The notes under the pieces were generated by a model. It saw only the letters and a list, made by a program, of their open reading frames with translations. It had not been told where the DNA came from and did no database searches. A DNA stretch of 21,887 bases from GCA-003244245 sp050699575 (lineage in GTDB: Bacteria > Actinomycetota > Actinomycetes > Mycobacteriales > Pseudonocardiaceae): contig JBOHFG010000393.1 in the NCBI GenBank assembly GCA_050699575.1, positions 1-21,887 of the forward strand, in the 5' to 3' direction. Position numbers and translations under genes: made by a program. This document shows, one piece after another, positions 6,684-13,871 of the stretch (within the stretch, counting starts at the first letter, position 1; every line of letters begins with the position of its first letter).

Positions 6684-7955
6684 ATGGCACGGATCGGTGA
6701 CGGCGGCGACCTGTTGAAGTGTTCCTTCTGCGGGAAGAGTCAAAAGCAGGTCAAGAAGCTCATCGCCGGTCCCGGCGTGTACATCTGTGACGAGTGCATC
6801 GACCTGTGCAACGAGATCATTGAGGAGGAGCTGGTCGACGCGGGCGACGTCAAACTCGACGAACTGCCCAAACCCAGCGAGATCCATGACTTCCTCGAGG
6901 CGTACGTCATCGGCCAGGACGACGCCAAGCGCACGCTGTCAGTTGCGGTGTACAACCATTACAAACGTATCCAGGCCGGCGAGAAGGGTCGTGACGACGA
7001 GATCGAGCTGGCCAAGTCGAACATCCTGATGCTCGGCCCAACCGGGTGCGGAAAGACCTACCTGGCGCAGACCCTGGCAAAGTTGCTCAATGTCCCCTTC
7101 GCCATCGCTGATGCTACCGCCCTCACCGAAGCCGGCTACGTCGGCGAGGACGTGGAGAACATCCTGCTCAAGCTGATCCAGGCTGCTGATTATGACGTTA
7201 AGCGAGCCGAGACCGGCATCATCTACATCGACGAGGTCGACAAGATCGCTCGGAAGTCGGAGAACCCGTCGATTACCCGGGACGTCTCCGGTGAGGGGGT
7301 TCAGCAGGCACTGCTGAAGATCTTGGAGGGCACCACCGCCAGCGTTCCACCGCAGGGTGGCCGCAAGCACCCACACCAGGAGTTCATCCAGATCGATACG
7401 ACGAACGTCTTGTTCATCGTCGCTGGCGCGTTCGCCGGTCTGGACCGGATCATCGAGGATCGGATCGGCAAGCGAGGACTGGGCTTCGGTGCCGAGCTGC
7501 GGTGCAAGAGTGATCTCGATGGATCTGACATCTTTGCTGACGTCATGCCGGAAGATTTGATCAAGTTCGGACTGATCCCGGAATTCATCGGTCGGCTTCC
7601 GGTGATTGCCAGCGTGACGAACCTGGACAAATGTTCGCTGGTGCAGATCCTCACCACGCCTCGCAACGCGTTGTCGAAGCAGTATTGCAAGCTCTTCGAG
7701 ATGGACGGTGTGGAGCTGGAGTTCACCGCTACCGCAATGGAGGCGATCGCCGATCAGGCCATCCTCCGCGGCACCGGTGCCCGTGGGCTTCGCGCCATCA
7801 TGGAGGAGGTGCTGCTGCCGGTGATGTATGACATCCCGAGCCGCACCGATGTGGCGAAAGTGGTCATCACCGAGCAGACTGTGCGGGAGAATGTGAACCC
7901 GACAATCGTGACCCGACAGCCCACCCGCCGTGAGCGCCGCGAGAAGTCGGCCTGA
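6684..7955 (+). CDS. clpX: ClpX, AAA+ unfoldase of the Clp protease
   Basis: ClpX unfolds tagged proteins and threads them into ClpP1P2. The 423-aa protein starts with the four-cysteine zinc-binding domain (CSFCGK ... CDECIDLC, about residues 13-39). The AAA+ core has Walker A GPTGCGKT near residue 118, pore loop GYVGED, Walker B IIYIDEVDK near residue 178, the RKH loop (GGRKHPH) and sensor 2 (GARGLRAI). The ClpP-contact loop reads LGFGAE. The start at 6684 is an ATG, with GAGAGG upstream. The enzyme completes the tig-clpP1-clpP2-clpX set. All key residues are present. Confidence 0.97.
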   Translation: MARIGDGGDLLKCSFCGKSQKQVKKLIAGPGVYICDECIDLCNEIIEEELVDAGDVKLDELPKPSEIHDFLEAYVIGQDDAKRTLSVAVYNHYKRIQAGEKGRDDEIELAKSNILMLGPTGCGKTYLAQTLAKLLNVPFAIADATALTEAGYVGEDVENILLKLIQAADYDVKRAETGIIYIDEVDKIARKSENPSITRDVSGEGVQQALLKILEGTTASVPPQGGRKHPHQEFIQIDTTNVLFIVAGAFAGLDRIIEDRIGKRGLGFGAELRCKSDLDGSDIFADVMPEDLIKFGLIPEFIGRLPVIASVTNLDKCSLVQILTTPRNALSKQYCKLFEMDGVELEFTATAMEAIADQAILRGTGARGLRAIMEEVLLPVMYDIPSRTDVAKVVITEQTVRENVNPTIVTRQPTRRERREKSA

Positions 7956-7959
7956 CACC

Positions 7960-7995
7960 GCGGACTGGACTGGGGTCGCGGGCTGGACTGGGGTC
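7960..7995 (+). repeat. 18-bp tandem duplication before folC
   Basis: Two adjacent 18-base units (7960-7977 and 7978-7995) differ at one base; each contains CTGGACTGGGGTC. They fill most of the 45-base clpX-folC spacer and end five bases before the folC start codon, so they form its translation-initiation region. Confidence 0.8.
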
Positions 7996-8000
7996 AGGCG

Positions 8001-9380
8001 ATGACCCAACCGTCGGTTCAGAGCGTGGAGAGCGGACTGGCTACGCTCCAGGCAGTCGAGGTCGAGCTGAACCGCCGTTGGCCGGAGAACCGGATCGAAC
8101 CGTCGCTGGCCCGGATCGCGGCGTTGGTTGACCTACTCGGTTTGCCACAGCGTTGCTATCCCGTGCTGCACATTGCTGGCACGAATGGTAAGACCTCGGT
8201 GGCTCGGATGTTGGATGCGTTGTTGTCCCGGGTCGGGCTGCGCACAGGCCGCTACACCAGCCCGCACCTGCAGCAGGTCACCGAGCGGATCAGCCTGGAC
8301 GGGGCGCTGATCAGCCCGCAACGTTACGTCGAGGCCTATCACGACATCGAGCCGTACCTGGCGCTGGTCGACGCCGGATCGCCGGTGCCGATGAGCAAGT
8401 TCGAGGTGCTGACCGGGATGGCGTTCGCGGCGTTCGCCGACGCTCCGGTGGACGCCGCAGTCGTGGAGGTCGGCCTCGGTGGCAGCTGGGACGCCACCAA
8501 CGTCGCCGACGGTGCGATAGCGGTGATCACTCCAGTTGCTGTGGATCACGTCAACTATCTGGGCAGTGACCTCGCGGGCATCGCCGCGGTGAAAGCCGAG
8601 ATCATCAAGTCCGGTTCGGTGGCGGTGCTCGCGCAGCAGCCGCCCGAGGTGGCCCGGGTCATCGCGGCCCGCAGCGTCGAGGTCGGCGCGACGGTGGCGC
8701 GAGAGGGTATGGAGTTCGGAGTGTTGCAGCGGGAGATCGCCGTGGGGGGCCAACTGCTGCGGTTGCAGGGTCTTGGTGGGGTGTATGACCAGGTCTTTCT
8801 TCCCTTGCACGGGGCGCACCAGTCGCGCAACGCCGTTCTTGCGCTGGCCGCTGCCGAGGCATTCTTCGGCGTGGGTGCCAGCCGGTCGCTGGACCCCGAT
8901 GCAGTGCGCGACGCCTTCGCCACAGTGACCGCCCCCGGACGGCTGGAGCGGGTCCGCACGGCGCCCTCGGTTTTCCTCGACGGTGCGCACAACCCGCACG
9001 GGGCACGGGCCTTGGCGGCTGCGCTGCGCGAGGATGTCGCGTTTCACAGGGTGGTCGCTGTGGTGGGCATGATGCGCGACAAGGACGCTCTCGGCATCTT
9101 TGCGGAGCTGGAGCCGGTGGTCGACGAGATCGTAGTCACCGCTAGTAGCTCGCAGCGCGCGATGGACGTCGATGACCTCGCCGTGGCGGCCCGGGAGGTC
9201 TTCGGCGATTCTAGGCTGCGCGTCGAGGGCCAGCTGCCCGGTGCGGTCGAGGTAGCCATCGCGTTGACCGAGGAGCTCGATCCGGGATCGGAGCGTATCT
9301 CGGGCACCGGCGTCGTGATCACCGGCTCGGTGGCGATGATCGGTGAGGCGCGTACCCTATTTGGCCGGGAACCGCAGTGA
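8001..9380 (+). CDS. folC: Bifunctional dihydrofolate/folylpolyglutamate synthase
   Basis: FolC adds glutamate to dihydropteroate and then to folates, using ATP, in cytosolic folate metabolism. The 459-aa protein has the Mur-ligase fold. The P-loop HIAGTNGKTS is near residue 59, and TSPHLQQVTERI (about residues 91-102) is the substrate-facing Omega-loop region. EVGLGG-type and DGAHNPHGA motifs follow; the latter near residue 325 marks the ligase C-terminal domain. The ATG at 8001 has a weak AGG upstream. An alternative in-frame start is not better supported. The gene order clpX, folC, DUF4233, ndk matches the mycobacterial locus. The stop overlaps the next start by four bases. Confidence 0.95.
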   Translation: MTQPSVQSVESGLATLQAVEVELNRRWPENRIEPSLARIAALVDLLGLPQRCYPVLHIAGTNGKTSVARMLDALLSRVGLRTGRYTSPHLQQVTERISLDGALISPQRYVEAYHDIEPYLALVDAGSPVPMSKFEVLTGMAFAAFADAPVDAAVVEVGLGGSWDATNVADGAIAVITPVAVDHVNYLGSDLAGIAAVKAEIIKSGSVAVLAQQPPEVARVIAARSVEVGATVAREGMEFGVLQREIAVGGQLLRLQGLGGVYDQVFLPLHGAHQSRNAVLALAAAEAFFGVGASRSLDPDAVRDAFATVTAPGRLERVRTAPSVFLDGAHNPHGARALAAALREDVAFHRVVAVVGMMRDKDALGIFAELEPVVDEIVVTASSSQRAMDVDDLAVAAREVFGDSRLRVEGQLPGAVEVAIALTEELDPGSERISGTGVVITGSVAMIGEARTLFGREPQ

Positions 9381-9733
9381 GTGACCGGTCGGTCACGGGA
9401 GATCCACTGCGTGGACTGCGCGGCATCTGTGCGGGCATCCTGGTGATGGAGGCGATCGTCGTCGGGCTGGCGCTGCTCGTCGTCGGCCGGCTCGGCGGCG
9501 GGCTGGGTGAGCCAGCCGGCTGGTACACCGCAGGCCTGGCGCTGGCGATGGTCGTCGCGGCCGGGGTGCAGCGCCACCCGTGGGGCTTGGGGCTGGCCCT
9601 GACGTTGCAGGTGGCGATGGTTGCCGGCTGGTTCGTGCATCCCGCGCTAGGAGGGTTGGGCCTGCTGTTCGTCCTGGTCTGGGGTTGTCTGCTGTACTGG
9701 CGCTGGGCGGTGGCGCGGCGACTGCGGACCTGA
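9377..9733 (+). CDS. DUF4233-type membrane protein, 118 aa
   Basis: This is a small integral membrane protein with about four hydrophobic segments: residues 14-35, 50-60, 65-85 and 90-110. The GTG start overlaps the folC stop (GTGA), so the two are translationally coupled. In mycobacteria the same position between folC and ndk is held by a DUF4233 protein, and the Arg-rich tail ending in a cluster of basic residues fits. Function is unknown; synteny is the main basis for the assignment. Confidence 0.8.
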   Translation: MSDRSVTGDPLRGLRGICAGILVMEAIVVGLALLVVGRLGGGLGEPAGWYTAGLALAMVVAAGVQRHPWGLGLALTLQVAMVAGWFVHPALGGLGLLFVLVWGCLLYWRWAVARRLRT

Positions 9734-9813
9734 CCACGCGGTCATCGCTGAATCGCCGATCGCTAGGCTCCTCGCGTCCGGTCAACGTTGTCGCCTGAGG
9801 AGAACGAGCTGCA

Positions 9814-10224
9814 GTGAGTGAGCGCACCCTGGTCCTGGTTAAGCCCGATGGTGTCAGCCGTGGCCTGGTCGGCGAGGTGATCGCCAGGATCGAACGCAAG
9901 GGCCTGACCTTGGCCGCACTGGAACTGCGCATGGTCTCCCGCAAGCTGGCCGCGCAGCACTACGCCGAGCACGCGGATAAGCCGTTCTTCGATTCCCTTC
10001 TGGAGTTCATCACCTCCGCCCCGGTGGTGGCCGCCGTGGTGGAAGGGCAGCGGGCAGTGCTGGCCTTCCGGCAGCTGGCCGGAGGCACAGACCCGGTGGA
10101 CAAGGCCGCCCCGGGCTCGATCCGCGGCGACCTCGCGCTAGAGACCCAATCGAACCTGGTGCACGGGTCCGACTCGATCGACTCCGCGAAGCGCGAGATC
10201 GCGCTGTGGTTCCCCAATCTGTAG
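9814..10224 (+). CDS. ndk: Nucleoside diphosphate kinase
   Basis: NDK transfers the gamma phosphate between nucleoside triphosphates and diphosphates. The protein (136 aa) starts SERTLVLVKPDGVSRGLVGE, the conserved N-terminus. It has the phosphorylated histidine H117 in NLVHGSDS and the G-S-I-R-G-D-L nucleotide-site segment near residue 101. The GTG start has GAGGAG about 12 bases upstream. It ends the tig-to-ndk block. The protein is complete. Confidence 0.97.
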   Translation: MSERTLVLVKPDGVSRGLVGEVIARIERKGLTLAALELRMVSRKLAAQHYAEHADKPFFDSLLEFITSAPVVAAVVEGQRAVLAFRQLAGGTDPVDKAAPGSIRGDLALETQSNLVHGSDSIDSAKREIALWFPNL

Positions 10225-10317
10225 TACGTGGCTCTTCAAGTACCGCCAACCCGGCCTTGTGGTGTCCATAACTGCCACCAACTGGGCGTGCCCGTAACGG
10301 GTGTTCACCGGCAGCGG

Positions 10318-10345
10318 TTGTCCACAAGCATGCTGGTTATCCACA
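10318..10345 (+). promoter_or_regulatory. Two DnaA boxes in tandem
   Basis: TTGTCCACA (10318-10326) is the actinobacterial DnaA-box consensus, and TTATCCACA (10337-10345) is the E. coli consensus. They have the same orientation, 19 bases start to start, in the 174-base spacer after ndk. No dnaA, dnaN or other origin gene is near, so this is not the usual oriC. It could titrate DnaA or let DnaA control the following gene at 10399. Confidence 0.7.
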
Positions 10346-10398
10346 GCGCTGAGTTCCAGAGGTAGGAGTCGGGTTCGCGGGACGCCAGACTGAGACTC

Positions 10399-11298
10399 AT
10401 GCATGAGTGGTGGGTTGACTTACTGGAGCCGGACGGGTTGCTGCTGCGTGAACGAGCGCTCGCCTCCGTTGATCCCGACAATCTGTTGACGGCGTTGCGG
10501 TCCGGCCGGTTGCGGCGAATCCAGCGCGGAATCTATCTGCCTCGGCGGGTTGAGGCGACGCCGTTGGTAGTGGCTCGGGCTGCGCTGCTCAGCTCGGGCG
10601 TGGTCGGTGCGGTCCCCAGCCACCAGACCGCAGCGCGGATACACCAGATCGCGGTGCCGGAAGACCGCGTGCAGCACGTGACAGTGGCTCGGGAACAGCG
10701 TCGCCGTGATCGCCCGGACCTACGTTTCCACACCCGATCACTCGGTTGCGGGGAGGTTGAGCGACGGGACAGCGTGCCGGTGACTTCTGTTGCCCGCACA
10801 CTGGCGGACCTGCCCACGAGCCTGGAGCGGCTGCGCGCGGTATGGGCACTCGACGATGCGCTGCGCCGACGGCTGTGTACCAAGGGGGACGTCAGCGCCG
10901 TCATCGAGCGGTGGCGCGGCGGTGCCGGCTGCGTAGTGGCGCGACAGCGGCTTGACGAGGCCGACGGGGTGGCGGAGTCGATCCTGGAGACAGCGGGACG
11001 CCTGGTGTTACGCGATCGCGGGGTCCCGTTGCCGATCCCGCAGTATCAGCTGTGGGCACCGGACGGCACCCTGGTGGCTCGCCTCGACGGTGCTTACCTG
11101 CGCGAGAAGGTGGCTCTGGAGTACGACGGAGCGGATCCGCACGGCCTGCCCGAGGCCGTCTTTCGTGACCGTTGGCGCCAGAACGGCTTGCCCGAATTGG
11201 GCTGGACCGTGCTTCGCTTCACCTGGTGGGACGTGATGCGTGACCCTGATGGGGTTGCCGCGATCGTGCAGCGCACTCTGCGTAGGCGAACTGCCTAA
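10399..11298 (+). CDS. AbiEi-like domain fused to DUF559-type nuclease-like domain
   Basis: The N-terminal half (about residues 20-150) matches the layout of AbiEi-type antitoxin-like proteins: a winged-helix region (LRRIQRGIYLPRR) and later VTSVARTLADL, typical of this group. The C-terminal half resembles the DUF559/Vsr-like PD-(D/E)xK fold. Acidic E193/E197 lie before D230 (ARLDGAY) and E241-x-D243 (ALEYDG), followed by RWRQNGLPELGWTVLRFTWWDV, a typical family ending. Many such actinobacterial proteins are annotated this way, yet their activity is unproven. No AbiEii toxin partner lies next to it. The ATG at 10399 has no strong ribosome binding site. It follows the two DnaA boxes. Confidence 0.75.
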   Translation: MHEWWVDLLEPDGLLLRERALASVDPDNLLTALRSGRLRRIQRGIYLPRRVEATPLVVARAALLSSGVVGAVPSHQTAARIHQIAVPEDRVQHVTVAREQRRRDRPDLRFHTRSLGCGEVERRDSVPVTSVARTLADLPTSLERLRAVWALDDALRRRLCTKGDVSAVIERWRGGAGCVVARQRLDEADGVAESILETAGRLVLRDRGVPLPIPQYQLWAPDGTLVARLDGAYLREKVALEYDGADPHGLPEAVFRDRWRQNGLPELGWTVLRFTWWDVMRDPDGVAAIVQRTLRRRTA

Positions 11299-11312
11299 AA
11301 CCCTGTTTAGGC
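11293..11312. terminator. Hairpin overlapping the AbiEi-like stop codon
   Basis: The perfect arms GCCTAAA (11293-11299) and TTTAGGC (11306-11312) enclose a six-base loop and include the TAA stop of the preceding gene. It probably marks the transcript end, without a T-run. Confidence 0.5.
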
Positions 11313-11320
11313 GCTTGGGA

Positions 11321-11347
11321 TTGTCCGATCGACAAAAAATTGTCGAT
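11321..11347. promoter_or_regulatory. Operator-like nested inverted repeats (TTGTC/GACAA)
   Basis: TTGTC-CGATC-GACAA (11321-11335) overlaps ATCGACAA-AAAA-TTGTCGAT (11328-11347, perfect 8-bp arms). Three alternating TTGTC/GACAA half-sites share a middle arm, as expected for a dimeric repressor binding two overlapping sites. The run of six A's may also aid DNA bending or melting. No cognate regulator is identified. Confidence 0.5.
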
Positions 11348-11349
11348 GT

Positions 11350-11702
11350 CGCGTCCGTGTGCCACGCTCGCAGGCAACTCCCTCGGTAGCTGAGGGAGAC
11401 AGCCGGCTTGCCGGTACAATCCCATACGCTGGCTGTCGCAGATCCGGCCAAAAGGGACGCAAACACCTCGTCTCCTGCGCGGAGACCATAGGGCGACCCA
11501 TCGGAGAGGCGGCCGCTGGACCTGATCGGCCCGTGCCGTCTACCTGCGTAAACGCAAGTAATGCGCGGATGGTGAGGGCTGTGTGCCTACCTGGCTTGAA
11601 ACGCCAGGTGAGTGGAGTGCGCCCGTTTCCAGAGCTGCCCCGTCAGGGGGCCATTCCTTCCGAGCGCAGTCTCGGACGGGACGTAGGGATCCTTGGTCCC
11701 TA
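11350..11702 (+). ncRNA. Candidate structured RNA of unknown class
   Basis: The stretch holds no convincing gene but many perfect stems: 11378-11384 with 11392-11398, 11399-11404 with 11431-11436, 11470-11475 with 11481-11486, 11545-11548 with 11553-11556, 11589-11595 with 11603-11609, 11659-11664 with 11671-11676, and 11684-11691 with 11695-11702 (the last with one G-T pair). A frame of 114 codons (11359-11703) starts with GTG without a ribosome binding site and has an unbiased composition. The region sits between the operator-like repeat and the AT-rich sequence before hisS. It could be a leader RNA, an independent small RNA or a decayed gene. The strand is assumed from the neighbouring gene. 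I could not match a known riboswitch class. Confidence 0.4.
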
Positions 11703-11877
11703 GTGATAATATGATGTACTTTAGCGAACTGCGCAATGCTGACTCCACACGGACCTAACCCGTAGGTGGTGCGGAAGTTTGAGTGTGGCAGGTCCGCAAG
11801 CAGGCGTGACGGTAGCCAGCGCGGCTGTCGAGCCCTCGGGTTCGGGCAGCACCCGGGCCGTCGTTAGGCTCCTGATC
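11703..11877 (+). promoter_or_regulatory. AT-rich promoter region ahead of hisS
   Basis: Right after the last hairpin, the plus strand reads GTGATAATATGATGTACTTT, unusually AT-rich for this genome. GATAAT (11705-11710) or TATGAT (11710-11715) could be a -10 box. No well-spaced -35 is clear. The remaining roughly 150 bases form a leader to the ATG at 11878. The in-frame extension upstream to 11779 lacks homology to the family and is treated as untranslated. Confidence 0.35.
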
Positions 11878-13176
11878 ATGTCCGAGTACTTGCCGACCGC
11901 GTCGTATCGCGGCACGCGTGACTTCCTGCCCACGGAGATGTCGGTGCGGACGCAGGTGTTCCATCGCCTGTACGAGGTGATCGAACGGTACGGCTACCAG
12001 CGCTATGACGGTCCGATCCTGGAGCCGCTGGAGATCTACGAGGCGAAGTCATCGCAGGAGATCGTCGAACAACAGCTGTACACGCTCACCGACCGGGGCG
12101 GCCGTCGGCTGGCGCTGCGGCCGGAGATGACACCGTCGGTGGCCCGGATCATCGCGGGCAACGCGGGCCGGCTCCAGTTCCCGGTGCGCTGGTACAGTCA
12201 CCCCAACTGCCACCGCTATGAGCGGCCCCAGCGCGGCCGAGTGCGCGAGCACTGGCAGATCAACGTCGATGTATTCGGATCGGGCGATCCGGCGTGCGAG
12301 ATCGAATTCTTCGAGCTGATTCACGATATGATGTCTGCCCTCGGTGCGAGGCCGGAAATGTGGGTCTTGCGCGTCAGTGACCGGGTCCTGCTTGATTCGA
12401 TGCTGACCACCGTGGTAGGCGTTGCGGCCGGGGCACTTCGCGAGGTGGCCAGACTGGTCGACCGGTGGGAGAAGACCGAGCTGGCCGATCTCGCCGCCAA
12501 TGCCGCCGAGATCGGCCTGACCGACAAACAGTTTGCTCGCCTGTCAGAGATGCTGACCGCCGGCCTGGCGGTGCTGGCGGAGCTTCCGGACGAGGCCAAG
12601 GAACGGTCGCAGCTCATGCGGGTGCTGAACAGTAGCGCCCGCGAGCTGATCACGTTCGATCCGCTGATCGTGCGTGGCTTCGACTACTACACTTCCACCG
12701 TGTTCGAGGTATTCGATCTCCACCCGGACAACCGGCGATCACTCTTCGGCGGCGGGCGCTACGACAACCTCGTCGGGCTGTACTCCGCGCAACGTATCCC
12801 GGGGTTCGGGTTCGGCATGGGTGATGTGACGTTGTTCGACTTCCTCGACACCCACGGATTGCTCCCTGAGTCCCGCCCCGAGGTCGACGCCGTGGTGATC
12901 CCGACCGGGATTGAGTTGCTCGACGCCGCCCGCTCGGTAGCGAAGGCGCTACGCGGCGCGGACGTCCGCACGGTCACCCCGTTGGAGCTGCGCAAGCTGG
13001 GCAAGGAAATCCAACGCGCAGACAAAGCAGGGGCGTGCGTGGTCGTGATCATCGGACCGGAGGACTGGTCAGCCGGCTATGTGACCATCCGTGACCTTAC
13101 GACCGGGGACCAGCAGCGGATAACAGTGGGCGCCACACCGTCGGCGGTTGGCGAACTCCTTGCCCGGCGACGGTAG
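11878..13176 (+). CDS. hisS: Histidyl-tRNA synthetase, divergent type
   Basis: HisRS charges tRNA-His with histidine. Class II motifs are visible: RLALRPEMTP near residue 77, motif 2 RYERPQRGRVREHWQ near residues 114-128, and the HisA motif RGFDYYTSTVFE near residue 265. The GGGRYDNLVG/GFGFGMGD segment near 290 is motif 3-like, and an anticodon-binding domain follows to residue 432. The ATG at 11878 (SEYLPTASYRGTRDFLP) fits the family start. The sequence departs from usual bacterial HisRS (HPNCHRYERPQ, DNLVGLYSAQRIPGFGFGMGDV), and the gene is not in its usual actinobacterial context near relA and aspS. It may therefore be a second, specialised copy. All catalytic motifs look intact. Confidence 0.92.
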   Translation: MSEYLPTASYRGTRDFLPTEMSVRTQVFHRLYEVIERYGYQRYDGPILEPLEIYEAKSSQEIVEQQLYTLTDRGGRRLALRPEMTPSVARIIAGNAGRLQFPVRWYSHPNCHRYERPQRGRVREHWQINVDVFGSGDPACEIEFFELIHDMMSALGARPEMWVLRVSDRVLLDSMLTTVVGVAAGALREVARLVDRWEKTELADLAANAAEIGLTDKQFARLSEMLTAGLAVLAELPDEAKERSQLMRVLNSSARELITFDPLIVRGFDYYTSTVFEVFDLHPDNRRSLFGGGRYDNLVGLYSAQRIPGFGFGMGDVTLFDFLDTHGLLPESRPEVDAVVIPTGIELLDAARSVAKALRGADVRTVTPLELRKLGKEIQRADKAGACVVVIIGPEDWSAGYVTIRDLTTGDQQRITVGATPSAVGELLARRR

Positions 13177-13217
13177 GCGCCGGTCACGGACGGCAAGTAA
13201 AGCGCCTCGCCAAGAGC

Positions 13218-13871
13218 ATGCGGGTGCGTCATTCTGCCCTGATGAAGCACAAGCGGCTCACGGTTGCCATGGTCACCGCCATCGGGGCTGTCCTGCCGGC
13301 AGCCTGCGCCTACCAGGGAGCCGGGATGCCCGGAGTCTCCGCAATCACTCTGCACGGCGAGGGTGCGCTCACCGAGCCGAGCTCGACGTCCCCCACCGAC
13401 ACCTACAACCCGGCCTTGGCACCGGCCGGCGCGCGGCTGATGGCCACCCTGACCCCCTCGGGCGAATCCACCACCGCAGCGTTGACGGTCTCCGGGCTGC
13501 TGCCCAACCGAGGCTATGCGGTGCACGCGCACCTCTTCCGGTGTAACACCACACCTGAGGCAGCTGGGCCGCACTACCAGAACCGGATCGATCCCGCCGC
13601 CACACCCAAGACACCCTCGACCAACCCCGAGTACGCAAACCCAAGCAACGAGATCTGGTTGGACGTGCGCACTAACGCGGCGGGCGCTAGCACGTCCCGC
13701 AGGACGGTGCCGTTCGTCTTCACCGACCGGGGACCGGGATCGATCGTGGTGCACGAGGCGGCGGAGACCGCAACGGGTCCGGGCCAGGCGGGGCAAGCGG
13801 GCGACCGGATTGCCTGCCTCACCCTGTCCGCCGTGCCACCGAAGGGTGTGCGCGTGCCGGGCCTCGGCTAG
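13218..13871 (+). CDS. Cu/Zn superoxide dismutase-like lipoprotein, Zn ligands missing
   Basis: The protein (217 aa) has a short basic N-terminus, a hydrophobic stretch and a lipobox-like site ending in C30 (LPAAC). It is therefore probably exported and anchored as a lipoprotein. The SodC signature is visible: copper ligands H103-x-H105 (VHAH), H119 (GPHY) and H179 (IVVHE), with a likely disulfide C109-C200 (GDRIAC). The loop 120-150, where the zinc-binding His-His-Asp normally lie, has no histidine, so it may be a copper-only enzyme, as in M. tuberculosis SodC, or inactive. The start could also be the ATG at 13242. The 3' end overlaps nirD by about 53 bases, tail to tail. Confidence 0.75.
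   Translation: MRVRHSALMKHKRLTVAMVTAIGAVLPAACAYQGAGMPGVSAITLHGEGALTEPSSTSPTDTYNPALAPAGARLMATLTPSGESTTAALTVSGLLPNRGYAVHAHLFRCNTTPEAAGPHYQNRIDPAATPKTPSTNPEYANPSNEIWLDVRTNAAGASTSRRTVPFVFTDRGPGSIVVHEAAETATGPGQAGQAGDRIACLTLSAVPPKGVRVPGLG

Noticed and set aside
10318..10345. Chromosomal origin oriC
   Set aside because: Only two DnaA boxes and no dnaA, dnaN, rpmH or parAB nearby.
11350..11702. Known riboswitch match: TPP (ACCTGATC) or c-di-GMP-I (GGGACGCAAA)
   Set aside because: Short strings resemble conserved parts, but the other conserved elements (TPP CTGAGA arm; GEMM tetraloop and receptor) are absent or in the wrong arrangement.
11359..11703. 114-codon plus-strand frame in the hairpin region
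   Set aside because: GTG start without ribosome binding site, Arg/Pro/Ser-rich, and crosses most of the perfect hairpins.
11760..11780. T-box-like GGTGGT before hisS
   Set aside because: Lacks the full T-box sequence and specifier loop, and the UGGU form would not match the tRNA-His discriminator C.
11779..11877. N-terminal extension of hisS to 11779
   Set aside because: No ribosome binding site and no family similarity; the ATG at 11878 gives the usual start.
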